Shown here: one piece after another, positions 51,117 to 60,781 of the stretch
How the letters are laid out: the number at the start of each line of letters is the position of its first letter
Numbering within the stretch: the stretch's first letter is position 1
Source: Terriglobia bacterium
Lineage (GTDB): Bacteria; Acidobacteriota; Terriglobia; Terriglobales; Acidobacteriaceae
Length of the DNA: 64,000 nt
Reading direction: 5' to 3'
Assembly (NCBI GenBank): GCA_020072845.1
Contig: JAIQGF010000014.1
Location: 62,001 to 126,000, forward strand
Translations under genes and position numbers: made by a program
The notes under the pieces: generated by a model
Database searches by the model: none
What the model was told of the DNA's origin: nothing
Seen by the model: the letters and a program-made list of their open reading frames with translations, nothing else

Positions 51117-51980
51117 ATGAGAGTCTTGAAGAGACTTCTTGGGAACGAAAGTTTGGATGAGCGCATCGATCGTTTGTGGGAGAAAGCGAAGAAACTAGGG
51201 TGGTCGGATGCGGAGCAGCAAAAGGCGATTGAGACCTACACCGAACTGCTCACCTTGATCGATAAGCAGTCAACCGCCTACAACATCTGCGCCATCTTAC
51301 GCAACCGAGCGATCGGCCACAGGAGTCTCAAGAACTATGATGCGGCCCTCGACGACCTTGCCCGGGAACTGGAGATCGCTCAAAGGCGTGATGACCGCAA
51401 CCGCGTTATGGAGTGCCGCAGAGTAACCGAGGAGACTCAGGAGTGGAGGCGGAAGGCGCAGATCCAGGCTGAGGGCGGAGAAAAGGCTGCAAGGCTTCAG
51501 GCCATGGAAGAGCAGGCACACGGACTCTGGCGTGATGGACCCGACTTCGGCAAGGCCTTCGATAGTCTCTTCGCGGACTTGGAGAACAATGATCCGGATG
51601 TTCGCGCTGAAGCATCACGGCTGCTGGCGGACGCCAGTAAGGCGCTGGAAAAGGTGATTTCTGTCTATCAGCAATGCCTGAATTCTGATCCCCGGCGTGC
51701 CAGTCTTGCCGGCCGGGTCCTTGGGCGAAAACTGGCCAAGGGCTCCGATGACATGTTCCCCGCGCAGCTCACCCAGATAATGTATGGCCTGTCTGCATCC
51801 TTCATTCCATGCTCCTGCGTTCATTGTGGCCATCAGAACAAGGGAATCGCCGCGCCTCCTAACGGCCCCAGCGTGCCTTACTACCACCAAGGTGATGACA
51901 AAGGGGCCTATGCGGTCCCCGTGCTGTGTGATAACTGTGGAAAGGAATTCTTTGTGGTGTGGGACAGGGACCCAGGATAG
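51117..51980 (+). CDS. TPR-like protein with C-terminal zinc ribbon
   Basis: The 287-residue protein starts with helices resembling tetratricopeptide repeats (AIETYTELLTLIDKQ, NRAIGHRSLKNYDAALDDLARELE), then a long polar coiled stretch and a second helical block. It ends in a zinc ribbon with CSCVHCGHQNKGI and, about 35 residues later, VLCDNCGKEFFVVWD (CxxC...CxxC). No family is recognised. With the small gene before it, it may form an accessory two-gene unit. Base composition is lower in GC than the housekeeping genes. Confidence 0.65.
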   Translation: MRVLKRLLGNESLDERIDRLWEKAKKLGWSDAEQQKAIETYTELLTLIDKQSTAYNICAILRNRAIGHRSLKNYDAALDDLARELEIAQRRDDRNRVMECRRVTEETQEWRRKAQIQAEGGEKAARLQAMEEQAHGLWRDGPDFGKAFDSLFADLENNDPDVRAEASRLLADASKALEKVISVYQQCLNSDPRRASLAGRVLGRKLAKGSDDMFPAQLTQIMYGLSASFIPCSCVHCGHQNKGIAAPPNGPSVPYYHQGDDKGAYAVPVLCDNCGKEFFVVWDRDPG

Positions 51981-52789
51981 GCGGCCAGAATGCAGGACAG
52001 CTTGCTGGAGCAGGTCGACTGCGATGGGAACGTCCGACTCAACGCAGCGGGGTAAAGGTAAAGCCGTCGCCTCCGCTTGCGCCGTTGTCTGACTTGCCCC
52101 TGGAGCGGGCGGCGCGGGTCTTCAAAGGAATCTTGATCTAATGATCGGGAATGGCCGTTCTCGGCGGCGATTCGTTCAGGAGCTAACGGCTGGCACTGAG
52201 CCGCTGGAACCCGTCCGCAGCGAGTGGCTCAAGGCAGAGCTGTGAAAATAAGCTCAGCGCCTCCAAACACGGAGCCGGGTTCCGGTCGGTCTGCAGCGCG
52301 TTGTCAGGCAGCGGGGCATCTCCCGTTGTTCCGATTCCTTCGACTCAGGCAACAACATCGCCGGGAGATGGCAGCGGATGCTTCTTGGCCAGCGCCGAGG
52401 CCGATTCGGCCGTCTTGGATACCGAGCCAAAGACCCTCCAAGCGGCCGAGTTCGGCTCGGGATTAGCCACGAGCGCAGCCGCGAAGTAAGGCTTCGCCGC
52501 TTCTGTTCCTCTGAGTCTTTCAACCTTTCGACCGAGGAAGTAGTAGAAACCACTTGAACAGCGAGGTGCCCGATGAGGAAAACGCAAATCGAATTTTAGT
52601 TAAGGATGCAAGGGTGGGCCGGTCTCCGACACGGAGGAGAAACCCCGGCCAAGCCAACCCCGGGCATGACCGGGGCACCCTCAGGTTCAGTTCCTGCGCT
52701 TGGCCGAGGCCATCGGCAAGAATTCAAAAAGCAGGTTCCTCGCAGGGTTTTTATCCTCTTAACAGCGCGAACTGCTCAAGCAGCACGAA
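51981..52789. other. Decayed intergenic region with gene remnant and repeats
   Basis: No intact gene is seen. On the minus strand around 52345-52587 a stretch reads GFYYFLGRKVERLRG...AKPYFAAALVANPEPN, which resembles the tail of a TPR-type protein but has no start or upstream part. 52610-52745 holds intergenic repeats: a CCCCGG/CCGGGG dyad and a copy of AAAAAGCAGGTTCCTCG (52726-52742). Confidence 0.5.
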
Positions 52790-54070
52790 CTATTCCGGGG
52801 GATTGCTGTAGCCCTGTTGGTAATTGTCGGTTTGCGGACGACGCTTCAGGACCGGCCGGTTGGGGTCGCTGCTGCGATTGGAATCGTCCGAGTAATCAAT
52901 GATGTCGTTGTCATTGCTCGACGGCGGCGGCGCATTGTAGTTGTGGTCGGAGGGCGGCGCGTTGTACCCGCCGCTGTAATCGTTGCGCGGGCGCTGAAGG
53001 CTGCTCACCGGCATGACCGTAATCGGACTCTCCAGGCGGAAGCTGAGCAGCGCTTCCGTTTCGACCCGCACCTGCTGCGGCTTGGTGACGGCTTGCGCTC
53101 CGCCGCCGACGCCCGCGCCGGTCGCCGCTCCAATCGCGGCTCCCCTGCCACCGCCGGCGATCCCGCCGATGACCGCACCAATGGCCGCCCCGGCTCCAAC
53201 TTTCTTGGCGGTGCTGGCGCCGCGCGACGTGCCCTGCCGCGTGTACTGGTTGGTGTGCAGGGTGTACTTACGGCCGTTCACCGACAGGCTGGCAAGTTCG
53301 AGCGCCAACTGCGGCTGGCCGGCAAAGTGTCCGGCATCCTTCAGCTCGGCAATGCGGCCCACCACGTCGGCGCCTTCGGGAATGATGACCTTGTCACCGA
53401 TGGTGATCGGCGAATCGAGGGTGGCGCGGAAGCTGTCACCCGGATGATTTCTGCCGGTGTCCACCGCATCGATCATGCGGATGTTGAGCATCGTCCCGCT
53501 CTCGATCGTGACGGGTGTCGGCGGAGGCGGCGGTGGCGGAACCACCGGCGCGGTCACGTTGGAGGTCGGCATGGGCGCCATGGCGGCCGTGCTGGTGGTA
53601 TAGGCCGCCGGGCCCGAGGAGACGATCGGCATGTCGCTGCTGCTGCCCTTGGCTTCATTCCTGGCGTGGCGGTTTTCGCGATATGCGGAGGGCTTCCTGG
53701 CCGGGCGCGCGGGAGCCGCGGCCTTCGCGGCGGGCTGTTCTTGCAGAGCCGGAGGCAGCTCGCTCGCCTGCAACGATGGCGGCGCGGCGATCAGCAGGTT
53801 GTTGACAACGGTCTTCACGCCCTCGACCTGGGCGGCGTCGTTGGCAGCCTGGGCGCGCTCTTCCTCGGTGGCGGCGGACCCGCTCAGGGTGACCACACCG
53901 TTGCTGGACATGACGGAAATGTGTTTTTCGGAAATCTTCGGATCGCTGTTGATCCTGGTCACCACTTCGCCGATCACCTGCGCGTCGCTGCGCCCGCGGC
54001 TGCAGCCCACGGCGACAGCCAGCGCCAGCACGGCCGCGATCAGCACGATGGATACACGCTTCGTCGTCAT
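52790..54070 (-). CDS. BON-domain lipoprotein with glycine-zipper segment
   Basis: The 426-residue product has a lipoprotein signal (VSIVLIAAVLALAVAVGC), a BON domain at about residues 30-95 (DPKISEKHISVMSSNGVVTLSG, VEGVKTVVNNLLI), an Ala/Pro linker with a polyproline run, a beta domain (about 185-275; SGTMLNIRMIDAVDT, GDKVIIPEGADVVGRI), a glycine zipper (AIGAVIGGIAGGGRGAAIGA) and an Asn/Ser/Asp-rich tail. BON domains bind membranes or phospholipids in OsmY-type proteins. The ATG at 54070 with AGGAG 6 bases upstream is preferred over the GTG at 54073. A truncated copy of its tail lies at 49862. Confidence 0.85.
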   Translation of the reverse strand: MTTKRVSIVLIAAVLALAVAVGCSRGRSDAQVIGEVVTRINSDPKISEKHISVMSSNGVVTLSGSAATEEERAQAANDAAQVEGVKTVVNNLLIAAPPSLQASELPPALQEQPAAKAAAPARPARKPSAYRENRHARNEAKGSSSDMPIVSSGPAAYTTSTAAMAPMPTSNVTAPVVPPPPPPPTPVTIESGTMLNIRMIDAVDTGRNHPGDSFRATLDSPITIGDKVIIPEGADVVGRIAELKDAGHFAGQPQLALELASLSVNGRKYTLHTNQYTRQGTSRGASTAKKVGAGAAIGAVIGGIAGGGRGAAIGAATGAGVGGGAQAVTKPQQVRVETEALLSFRLESPITVMPVSSLQRPRNDYSGGYNAPPSDHNYNAPPPSSNDNDIIDYSDDSNRSSDPNRPVLKRRPQTDNYQQGYSNPPE

Positions 54071-54221
54071 CACTCACTCCTGCCTGCCCAGAGCCAACTC
54101 TTACATATGACGCTGGACCTTGCACACCAGAACCGGAAAACTGTTACCAGAATAAACCCGCTCACCCAAGAAAAGTTCCTCGGCGCGCCGGACCAGGAGG
54201 TACTAAGGCCAACGGGCGCCG

Positions 54222-55601
54222 CTACTTGGCCCCAGGCGCGGAGGCTGCCAGATCAACCTGCTTTGCGATGTGGTCCCGGATCCAATGCGCGTCCCACCAC
54301 TCCTTGGGGTCGATCTGCACTCCATCGAGTTGCATGCTGAAGTGGATGTGGTCGCCGCCGGCAAGCCCGGTTTGGCCGCTCTTGCCCATGACCTGCCCGC
54401 GTTTGACCATGTCGCCTTCATGCACGGCAATCTCGCTCAAGTGGCCGTAAATAGACTGCAAGCCGTATCCGTGGTCCACGACGATGCAGTTGCCATAAAT
54501 GCCGAGTGGCGCGGCATACACCACCCGTCCGTCGTTGCTCGCCTGCACTCCCACATGCTGCGTAATCGACAGGTCGTAACCAAGGTGCACCTGCTGGTCG
54601 ATTTTCTTGCCCTGGTAAAAGTAATTCCGCACGTCGGCGAAGTTGGATTCCACCTTCGAGTTCGGCTGCTGCTGAAACGGTAGCGCCCACAGGAACCGCG
54701 CTTCCGTCTTCAAACGCAAGTCGGAAAGCGTCTTGTTGTTGGCGCGGCGCATTTCGCCGTTGATCTTCAGGAAGCGGGTCACCAGATCGCCCGAGCCATT
54801 GGGGTCGAGTTCGCCCACGGCCTTTTGTAAGAAGCGATCGTCCAACGGCAAGTCGCGTACGCGGTATCGGGGCTGCTCTTTCTTGGGGAACGAGAAGACC
54901 ATTTGGCCGGTCACCTGATTGCCGGCGGGATTGGTGGCGTATACAACCGGGGCGGTACCGGCCGGCGCGTCCCAGGGAAACGCGAACAGCGAAAAGAAAC
55001 CAGGCTTGCCGCCGGGCATGGGCCAGCTCCGGAATGTCAGGTTGCCGATCTTCACGCCCGCCTCCGTGGAGTAACCGGAGAGGTTGAAGGACACCAGGTC
55101 AGCCATGCCGAGATAGAGATAATGCTGCTCGGAGTCAACGCTGAGGACGGGCGGCTGGGTCACGATCGTCACCTCGCGCTCCAGCCGCACGGTGCTTCCC
55201 CGGAAATCGTTGGAGGTTGCTTCGACCAAGAGCCGCGCCTTGCCGTCTTTCAGTTGTGGCGTGGTCTTCGCACCGGCCGCGAAATCCCACGTGGCGTCTG
55301 ACAGGTGCCGTTGCCACAGGATTCGACGCGCCGGCTGCATCTGTTGCGCGAGCTGATAGCGGGCGCCATTCTGCTCTACGTACGCCGCCAGGCGCCGTAC
55401 TCCATGCGGATCGCTCACGCGAACCGAAACCGGCGTCGCTTGGCCGAGCACGGTGACCGCAGGCGCCAAGACGAGGACCGGCGAGACTGACAACACAAGC
55501 AGGGCGATAATCGCAACTGCCGCCAGGAAGATGAAAATGATAATGGTTCGCACGATGGACAATGAAGTTAGCACACCCGGTGCGCGCGGGGGATCAGCCA
55601 A
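54222..55601 (-). CDS. Membrane-anchored M23 (LytM-type) peptidase
   Basis: The 459-residue protein has one N-terminal membrane helix (IVRTIIIFIFLAAVAIIALLV, quoted core IIIFIFLAAVAIIALLV), about 280 residues of strand-rich extracytoplasmic sequence, and a C-terminal LytM/M23 domain with HLGYDLS (first zinc ligands), YGNCIVVDHGYGLQSIYGHL and DHIHFSM (HxH). M23 enzymes cut peptidoglycan cross-links. All zinc ligands are present, so it is likely active. The start is uncertain: TTG at 55601 is the first codon; GTG at 55574 or 55553 are alternatives without clear ribosome sites. Confidence 0.87.
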   Translation of the reverse strand: MADPPRAPGVLTSLSIVRTIIIFIFLAAVAIIALLVLSVSPVLVLAPAVTVLGQATPVSVRVSDPHGVRRLAAYVEQNGARYQLAQQMQPARRILWQRHLSDATWDFAAGAKTTPQLKDGKARLLVEATSNDFRGSTVRLEREVTIVTQPPVLSVDSEQHYLYLGMADLVSFNLSGYSTEAGVKIGNLTFRSWPMPGGKPGFFSLFAFPWDAPAGTAPVVYATNPAGNQVTGQMVFSFPKKEQPRYRVRDLPLDDRFLQKAVGELDPNGSGDLVTRFLKINGEMRRANNKTLSDLRLKTEARFLWALPFQQQPNSKVESNFADVRNYFYQGKKIDQQVHLGYDLSITQHVGVQASNDGRVVYAAPLGIYGNCIVVDHGYGLQSIYGHLSEIAVHEGDMVKRGQVMGKSGQTGLAGGDHIHFSMQLDGVQIDPKEWWDAHWIRDHIAKQVDLAASAPGAK

Positions 55602-55642
55602 ATGTGCACTATGTGCTCAGCCGAGCTCTCCGTAAGCGAAGG

Positions 55643-56767
55643 CTACGGCCGCGCGTAATAGCCGTCTCGGGACTGCACGATCAAGTCTTTCTGCCGGGTG
55701 GCGAGTTGAATCTTGTGATAGCCGCCTTCGATGCGGTCGGGAGTGTAACCCAGGCTGTACTGGTTGCGGAGTTCTTCCTGGATCTGGGCATAGATCTCGC
55801 CGATGGGCTGCTTTTTGGAAACCTCAAACATGCGGGCGCCGGTTTCCTTGGAGATTCTTTCCAGCACCTTTTTGCCGTCGGCGGTGGATTCCCGACGTTG
55901 AGGCCTGGGGTAGCCTCCGCCGCCGCTCCGGCCCCATGGGCCGCTGATGCCCCCTCTGCCTCCGAAGCCGCCGCCGCCGTAGGCTTCCGAGTCGGCGAAC
56001 AGAATCGAGTACACCATGGTATCGGCACGCTGCGCGGATTCGATGGCGCGCTCCAACGAGATGCGGCTGGCGTTGTCCACGCCGTCGGAAAGAATAATGA
56101 GCGCCTTCCGGCCTTCCGTTTTGTTGATGACCTCATCGGAGGCGAGAAAAACCGCGTCGTAGAGCGCGGTGCCGCCACCGCCGTGCGCACCGCCGCGCGA
56201 GCCGCCGCGGCCTGACCCGCGCCCACCACCGCCGCCCGACCCGGGATAGCCGCCGCCGTGGCTGCTCTGCATCTGGGGAGCTTGCAGCGCGTCCAGCGCC
56301 GACTCCAGCTTCTGGCGCGACGAAGTCAGGTCCTGCAGCAGTTCGACCTCGCCTTCAAAATGGATCACAAATGCCTTGTCCCGGTCTACCCGCAGCATTT
56401 GCTGCAGAAAGGCATAACTGGCGCTTCGTTCCTGTTCGATAAGACGCCGCTGGCTCCCGCTGGTGTCCACCAGCAACCCGATGCTGAGTGGAAGATCGCT
56501 CTCCCTGGCAAAATACTTGATGGATTGCGGGCGCCCGTCGTCGGTCAGCGTGAAATCATCCTTGGAGAGGTCGCGGACAATTTCGCCTTTTTTCGTCCGC
56601 ACCGTCGCCGGCACGTTCACCACCTTCACGTTCGATGAAAACGTGGGCACTTGTTGCGCGCTCAGCGGGGCTAAGGCGGCGCAAACGGAGAGCACGGAAA
56701 GGAATGAGCAGAATTGGCGCCAGCGCCGAAACCTGCCGCTACATTCGTGTTGGGTTGGTGGCTTCAC
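55643..56767 (-). CDS. VWFA-related protein of acidobacterial type
   Basis: The 374-residue secreted protein has a signal peptide ending near LSAQQ, a strand domain (NVKVVNVPATVRTKKGEIV, DFTLTDDGRPQ) and a von Willebrand A domain with the MIDAS motif LLVDTSGSQRRL, LIILSDGVDNAS and MVYSILFADS. Two Gly/Ser/Arg-rich loops (about residues 172-200 and 262-290) interrupt the domain. The VWFA-related family is strongly expanded in Acidobacteria. GTG start at 56767. Function (adhesion or complex assembly) is not known. Confidence 0.87.
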   Translation of the reverse strand: MKPPTQHECSGRFRRWRQFCSFLSVLSVCAALAPLSAQQVPTFSSNVKVVNVPATVRTKKGEIVRDLSKDDFTLTDDGRPQSIKYFARESDLPLSIGLLVDTSGSQRRLIEQERSASYAFLQQMLRVDRDKAFVIHFEGEVELLQDLTSSRQKLESALDALQAPQMQSSHGGGYPGSGGGGGRGSGRGGSRGGAHGGGGTALYDAVFLASDEVINKTEGRKALIILSDGVDNASRISLERAIESAQRADTMVYSILFADSEAYGGGGFGGRGGISGPWGRSGGGGYPRPQRRESTADGKKVLERISKETGARMFEVSKKQPIGEIYAQIQEELRNQYSLGYTPDRIEGGYHKIQLATRQKDLIVQSRDGYYARP

Positions 56768-56872
56768 GTTGGTGGATCCTGCAAGGCTGGCCGGGGCGGC
56801 GCCGTCCCTAACGGTCTTAACACGAAATGCGGTAAAAAGTTAGCCGGGCAATCACGGAATCGCAGGCGGCCG

Positions 56873-59113
56873 CTAATCCTGCCGTGCCATCTTACCCGTT
56901 AACACCCGGACATTGTCGGTTTCCAGAATCAGCGCCTGGTCGGAATCCAAAATGTACAGGATGAAGCCGGCATTGCTGAGGACAGCTGAGCTGGGAAGCG
57001 CCGTGGCAAATCCGCGGCCAGTGTTGACATCCACCGTGAAACCGCCAACTGTAAAGGCGCCCCCCTGGGTTGCCGTACCGTTGGCAACAATGTCGAGCAC
57101 GCCGGTGAATGGCGCGCCTCCGGGTAGAGCAACGTGACCCGTAATGCTCTCGTTGGCGACGCTACTGGGCGGCTCGGCCCCTGCCAAGGTGACGGCGAAA
57201 TTCCCCTGCAGCGAAAAAGTGCTGGGAGCGGACACGGTTTGCGGAAGAACCACGCCCTCGGCGGCCGCGCCTCCGTCGACCTCAAGCATCACGAATCCGC
57301 CATCGTTGCGCGGGTAGAACACGAATTGCGACATCGCTCCGTTGTTGACGGTCCAGGTAACGGTGGTGCGACCCAAGGCAGAGTCGGTAACCACGTACGA
57401 TCCTTGCGTATCAAACACGGTCTGGTTCACGCCATCAAGCAGCCGGTTCGTAATCCCGCCGAGGTTCATGGTGAACAGGCCGCCCATCCCGAAGGAGGCC
57501 CCGCCCCTGGAGCCCGCCGCCGTGAAAGCGAACCGGCCATTGAAGCTGGTATTGGCGAAGGGACCCGCCGGCTCGATTGACAGATCGCCGGCCAGGGCGT
57601 TGGCGCCATCGATTTCAACCAGCTTGAGACGCGTGTCGTCAACCTGGTAGTAGGCGAACGTCTGAACCCCGAGAGTGCTGGTGATGGTGAGCACTCCGCG
57701 GCCGGACGAGGATGGAGAGGTCAACGTGCCGGAAGCGCCCACGTTCGTGGTCACGGTGGCGTTGCGGCTGAGGTCGAGAATGCCGCGACTGACGTTTCCG
57801 GCGCCATCGGCGGCCAGGCTTCCAACCATGGCGGTAAAGGCGGGCGAAGCGCCCGCGCTGACGCCCACCAGGCTCATCGCATAATTCCCCTGGATCGAGG
57901 CCAGGTTGAATTTGCTTGCCTGCTGCAATTCAAGGGTGCCGCTGGCGGTCGCACCGTTGCTGTCGAAACGAACGACGAACCCCAACGGTTGGTTGGTCAG
58001 AACGAATTGCCAGGCAACCAGTCCCTGGGCCGTGTTTACGACGGCAGTTCCGCGTCCATCGCTGCCCACCTGGTAGGTGCCCCCGTTGATGGCAATGGGC
58101 GAGCCGCCATCGTCGCTGCGATCGATGATGCCGGCGGTGATGTTGCCGTTGCCATCGAAGGTAATCGTGCCCGCTTCCGCGGACAATGCCTGGGCGGAGC
58201 GAATCACGAAAGCAAACGCGTACTGGCCGGCGAGCGAAGCACTGGAAAACTGGATCGAGACAGTGGTGCTTGCCGGGACCGCACTGCCATCCGCCATCTT
58301 CGCCGTGACGGTCACCGTCCCGCCCGGAGGTGGCAGCGACGGCGCGATAAATAAACCGCCCGACGAAAGCGTCCCACAGGCGCTCGGCAACTGGCTCCGG
58401 CAAGCAAGACTCCAAACCGGGGTGACGCTCGCCCCATTCACCGTGGCGGTGAACGCCTGCTGCGCGCCGGCCGCAAGGGTTAGCCCGGTGGGACTGATGA
58501 CCAGCGACGGAGGATTGATGGTCACCGTCGCGGACACAGTTTGCGTCGGATCAGCCTGGGCGACGACCGTGACGGTGACGCTATTGGGGTTGGGCAGGCT
58601 CGCCGGGGCGGTGTAAAGACCGGCGGTAGTGATGGTGCCGACCGTTGCATTGCCGCCAGTGACGCCATTCACCTGCCAGGTAACCGCCGTATTGGTGGAA
58701 AAAGTCACGGTGGAGGCAAATTGCACCGTCCCGCTGAGACCGATCGCGGCGGTGGTAGGCGAAATCGAGATCGGCAGCGCCACGGTCACCGCTGCCGAGG
58801 CGCCCTGGGTGGTGTTGGCCACGGAAACGACGGTCACGGTGACCGAGGCGGGACTGAGCGGAGCCGTGTACAGGCCGTTGGTGGTGATCGTGCCCGTGTT
58901 CGAGTTACCGCCGGTCGTCCCATTCACCTGCCACGTGACCGCAGTATTGGAGGTGTTCTTCACGGTGGCGGTGAACTGCTGCGTGCGTCCCAGAGCAACC
59001 GTCGCGCTGGTCGGAGAAATGGAAATGGAAACCGTGCCGCTGGTACTGCTGCTGCTGCAGCCGGTCATCGTAGCGGCGAAAAGGATCGCAATCGCCGCAG
59101 CTACGTGCTTCAT
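56873..59113 (-). CDS. Ig-like repeat surface lipoprotein
   Basis: The 746-residue lipoprotein (lipobox MTGC near residue 19, followed by a Ser run) carries three bacterial Ig-like repeats at about 28-300 (ISISPTSATVALGRTQQFTATV, ISPTTAAIGLSGTVQFAST, ISPTGLTLAAGAQQAFTATV) and then repeated strand modules of about 110 residues with the pattern LAGQYAFAF..., IQGNYAMSL..., FNGRFAFTA..., LQGNFAVTL. Such proteins are exposed on the cell surface in Acidobacteria. GGGAGA precedes the ATG. The binding partner is unknown. It is followed upstream by another Ig-like lipoprotein gene on the same strand. Confidence 0.85.
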   Translation of the reverse strand: MKHVAAAIAILFAATMTGCSSSSTSGTVSISISPTSATVALGRTQQFTATVKNTSNTAVTWQVNGTTGGNSNTGTITTNGLYTAPLSPASVTVTVVSVANTTQGASAAVTVALPISISPTTAAIGLSGTVQFASTVTFSTNTAVTWQVNGVTGGNATVGTITTAGLYTAPASLPNPNSVTVTVVAQADPTQTVSATVTINPPSLVISPTGLTLAAGAQQAFTATVNGASVTPVWSLACRSQLPSACGTLSSGGLFIAPSLPPPGGTVTVTAKMADGSAVPASTTVSIQFSSASLAGQYAFAFVIRSAQALSAEAGTITFDGNGNITAGIIDRSDDGGSPIAINGGTYQVGSDGRGTAVVNTAQGLVAWQFVLTNQPLGFVVRFDSNGATASGTLELQQASKFNLASIQGNYAMSLVGVSAGASPAFTAMVGSLAADGAGNVSRGILDLSRNATVTTNVGASGTLTSPSSSGRGVLTITSTLGVQTFAYYQVDDTRLKLVEIDGANALAGDLSIEPAGPFANTSFNGRFAFTAAGSRGGASFGMGGLFTMNLGGITNRLLDGVNQTVFDTQGSYVVTDSALGRTTVTWTVNNGAMSQFVFYPRNDGGFVMLEVDGGAAAEGVVLPQTVSAPSTFSLQGNFAVTLAGAEPPSSVANESITGHVALPGGAPFTGVLDIVANGTATQGGAFTVGGFTVDVNTGRGFATALPSSAVLSNAGFILYILDSDQALILETDNVRVLTGKMARQD

Positions 59114-59140
59114 GAGGTCTCCCGAAGTCCGCCCATCCGA

Positions 59141-59788
59141 CTATGGCGCGGTCACGGTCAGCGTGGCCGTCTGGCTGGTTACAGTGCCGACCGAGGCGTT
59201 AATCATCGTCACGCCGGGGGCAAGTCCGGTCGCGAGCCCATTGGTGCCGACAATCGCAACCCCGGCAGAGCTGTTGTGCCAGGTGAACGTGACCCCGCTG
59301 ACAGGATTTCCGCTGGCATCCACGGCGCTGGCGGTGAACTGCTGAGTTTGGCCGACCTTGATGGTGGAACTGAGTGGCGTCAGCGAAACGGAAGCGACGG
59401 CGGTGGTCGTACTCACGACGTTGAGGTTCGCCGCCGCGCTGGTCACGCCCGATGCCGACGCCGTGATTTGAGCCGTACCGACCGTGTGGGCGGTGGCGAC
59501 GCCTGCGCTGTCAATGCTGGCAACGTCGGGCGCATTACTGGTCCAGGTAAACGTGATTCCACTCAGGGTTTTTCCTTTGGAGTCCTGGGCCGTTGCGGTA
59601 AACGTCTCCTGGGCATTGATGCCGAGAAAGCTGGTAGCGGGGCTAATGACGATTGCGACCAGTGAGCCGGTCGAAGAGCCCCCACATCCCAAGAGCAGCA
59701 AGAGCAGCGCGGCCAGCGCCAGCAAGGAGCACCAGCGATGTGCGCTGAGACGAGACTTGGGCTGCGTCGCGGAAAAACGCGTTCGCAT
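59141..59788 (-). CDS. Short Ig-like (Big2) lipoprotein
   Basis: From the ATG at 59788 (AGGAG 10 bases upstream) the product has 215 residues with a lipobox (LLLLLLGC) and two Big2-type domains: IVISPATSFLGINAQETFTATA with VASIDSAGVATAHTVG, and VSLTPLSSTIKVGQTQQFTASA. The frame is open to 59887. It is on the same strand as and 27 bases upstream of the large Ig-like lipoprotein gene, so they are likely co-transcribed. Confidence 0.78.
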   Translation of the reverse strand: MRTRFSATQPKSRLSAHRWCSLLALAALLLLLLGCGGSSTGSLVAIVISPATSFLGINAQETFTATAQDSKGKTLSGITFTWTSNAPDVASIDSAGVATAHTVGTAQITASASGVTSAAANLNVVSTTTAVASVSLTPLSSTIKVGQTQQFTASAVDASGNPVSGVTFTWHNSSAGVAIVGTNGLATGLAPGVTMINASVGTVTSQTATLTVTAP

Positions 59789-60119
59789 GCGCGCGATAAC
59801 TCCTGGATATCCTGAGGTTCGCCGCTTCCAAACACCTGGCGTTGGGCAAAGTTGCTGGGCGAATTGATCAGCGGACACAAGCTTCACAAGAAGTTTACCA
59901 TCTCCCGAAGATCTTGCGGTACACTCCCCATCTGCTGCCGACTTTCCGATAGGCGCTGTGTCCGCGTATGATGTGTGTCAGCGCGATGCGCCGCAATTTA
60001 CCGCAAACGAATCGTGCAGCCGGCCAGGCAACTTAATGTGGCACGCAGGGTTGAAAGCGGATGCCGACCGCATGCCGCGCTTCTGCACCTGCGCCACGGC
60101 CAGGTTGGCCTCCAAGATC

Positions 60120-60749
60120 ATGCTCATGGCACTTGCCCGTAGGACTACTCGACGCGCTGCTGTACTGATGTGCTTGCTGGCTCTCAGCGTTTCCCTTGCG
60201 AGCTGCGGGGGCAGTTCCTCGTCCAGTTCGACGGGACCGCCGGCGACCATCAACATCACGCCCCTAAAGGCATCCATCTCGCCCAACCAGGTGCAATCGT
60301 TCTCGGCAACGGCTCAAGACTCGAAAGGGAATACGCTCACGGGCGTGAGGTTTGCCTGGGCGAGCAGTACGCCGAATGTGGCCAGCATTGACAGCAACGG
60401 ACTTGCGCTGGGGCGCAGCAACGGCAGCACGCAGATCACGGCTTCTGCGTCCGGCGTGACCAGCGCCCCGGCAACGCTCACCGTCACACAACCCATAGCC
60501 TCCATCACCATCGCGCCGCCAACCGCGACGATCGCGGTGAATGCAACCCAGCAGTTTACGGCGGCGGCGGTGGACGCCAATGGCAACGCCGTAACCGGCG
60601 TTACCTTCAACTGGGCTTGCAGTTCCTCAGTGATCGCAACCATTGACCCCAACGGACTGGCTAAGGGCGTAGCGCCCGGAACTGTCAGCATTTTCGCGAC
60701 TGCTTCGGGAGTGACGAGCCCGCTGGCCACGCTGACCGTAACACCGTAA
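60120..60749 (+). CDS. Short Ig-like (Big2) lipoprotein, divergent paralogue
   Basis: About 209 residues with a lipobox (LSVSLASC), a Ser/Gly run and two Big2-type domains (INITPLKASISPNQVQSFSATA with VASIDSNGLALGRSNG; ITIAPPTATIAVNATQQFTAAA with IATIDPNGLAKGVAPG). The parallels with the gene at 59141-59788, including the order of the two domains, show a paralogous pair in divergent orientation. The start is chosen at 60120 or 60126 next to the signal peptide; the open frame begins at 59958. Confidence 0.78.
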   Translation: MLMALARRTTRRAAVLMCLLALSVSLASCGGSSSSSSTGPPATINITPLKASISPNQVQSFSATAQDSKGNTLTGVRFAWASSTPNVASIDSNGLALGRSNGSTQITASASGVTSAPATLTVTQPIASITIAPPTATIAVNATQQFTAAAVDANGNAVTGVTFNWACSSSVIATIDPNGLAKGVAPGTVSIFATASGVTSPLATLTVTP

Positions 60750-60781
60750 TCGCAGATCTCAGCGACAATGCAGCCGCGAGA

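Noticed and set aside
52817-54340. 507-codon plus-strand frame opposite the BON lipoprotein gene
   Set aside because: Shadow; Arg/Gly/His-rich and interrupted by no domain pattern, while the minus strand has signal peptide, BON domain and ribosome site.
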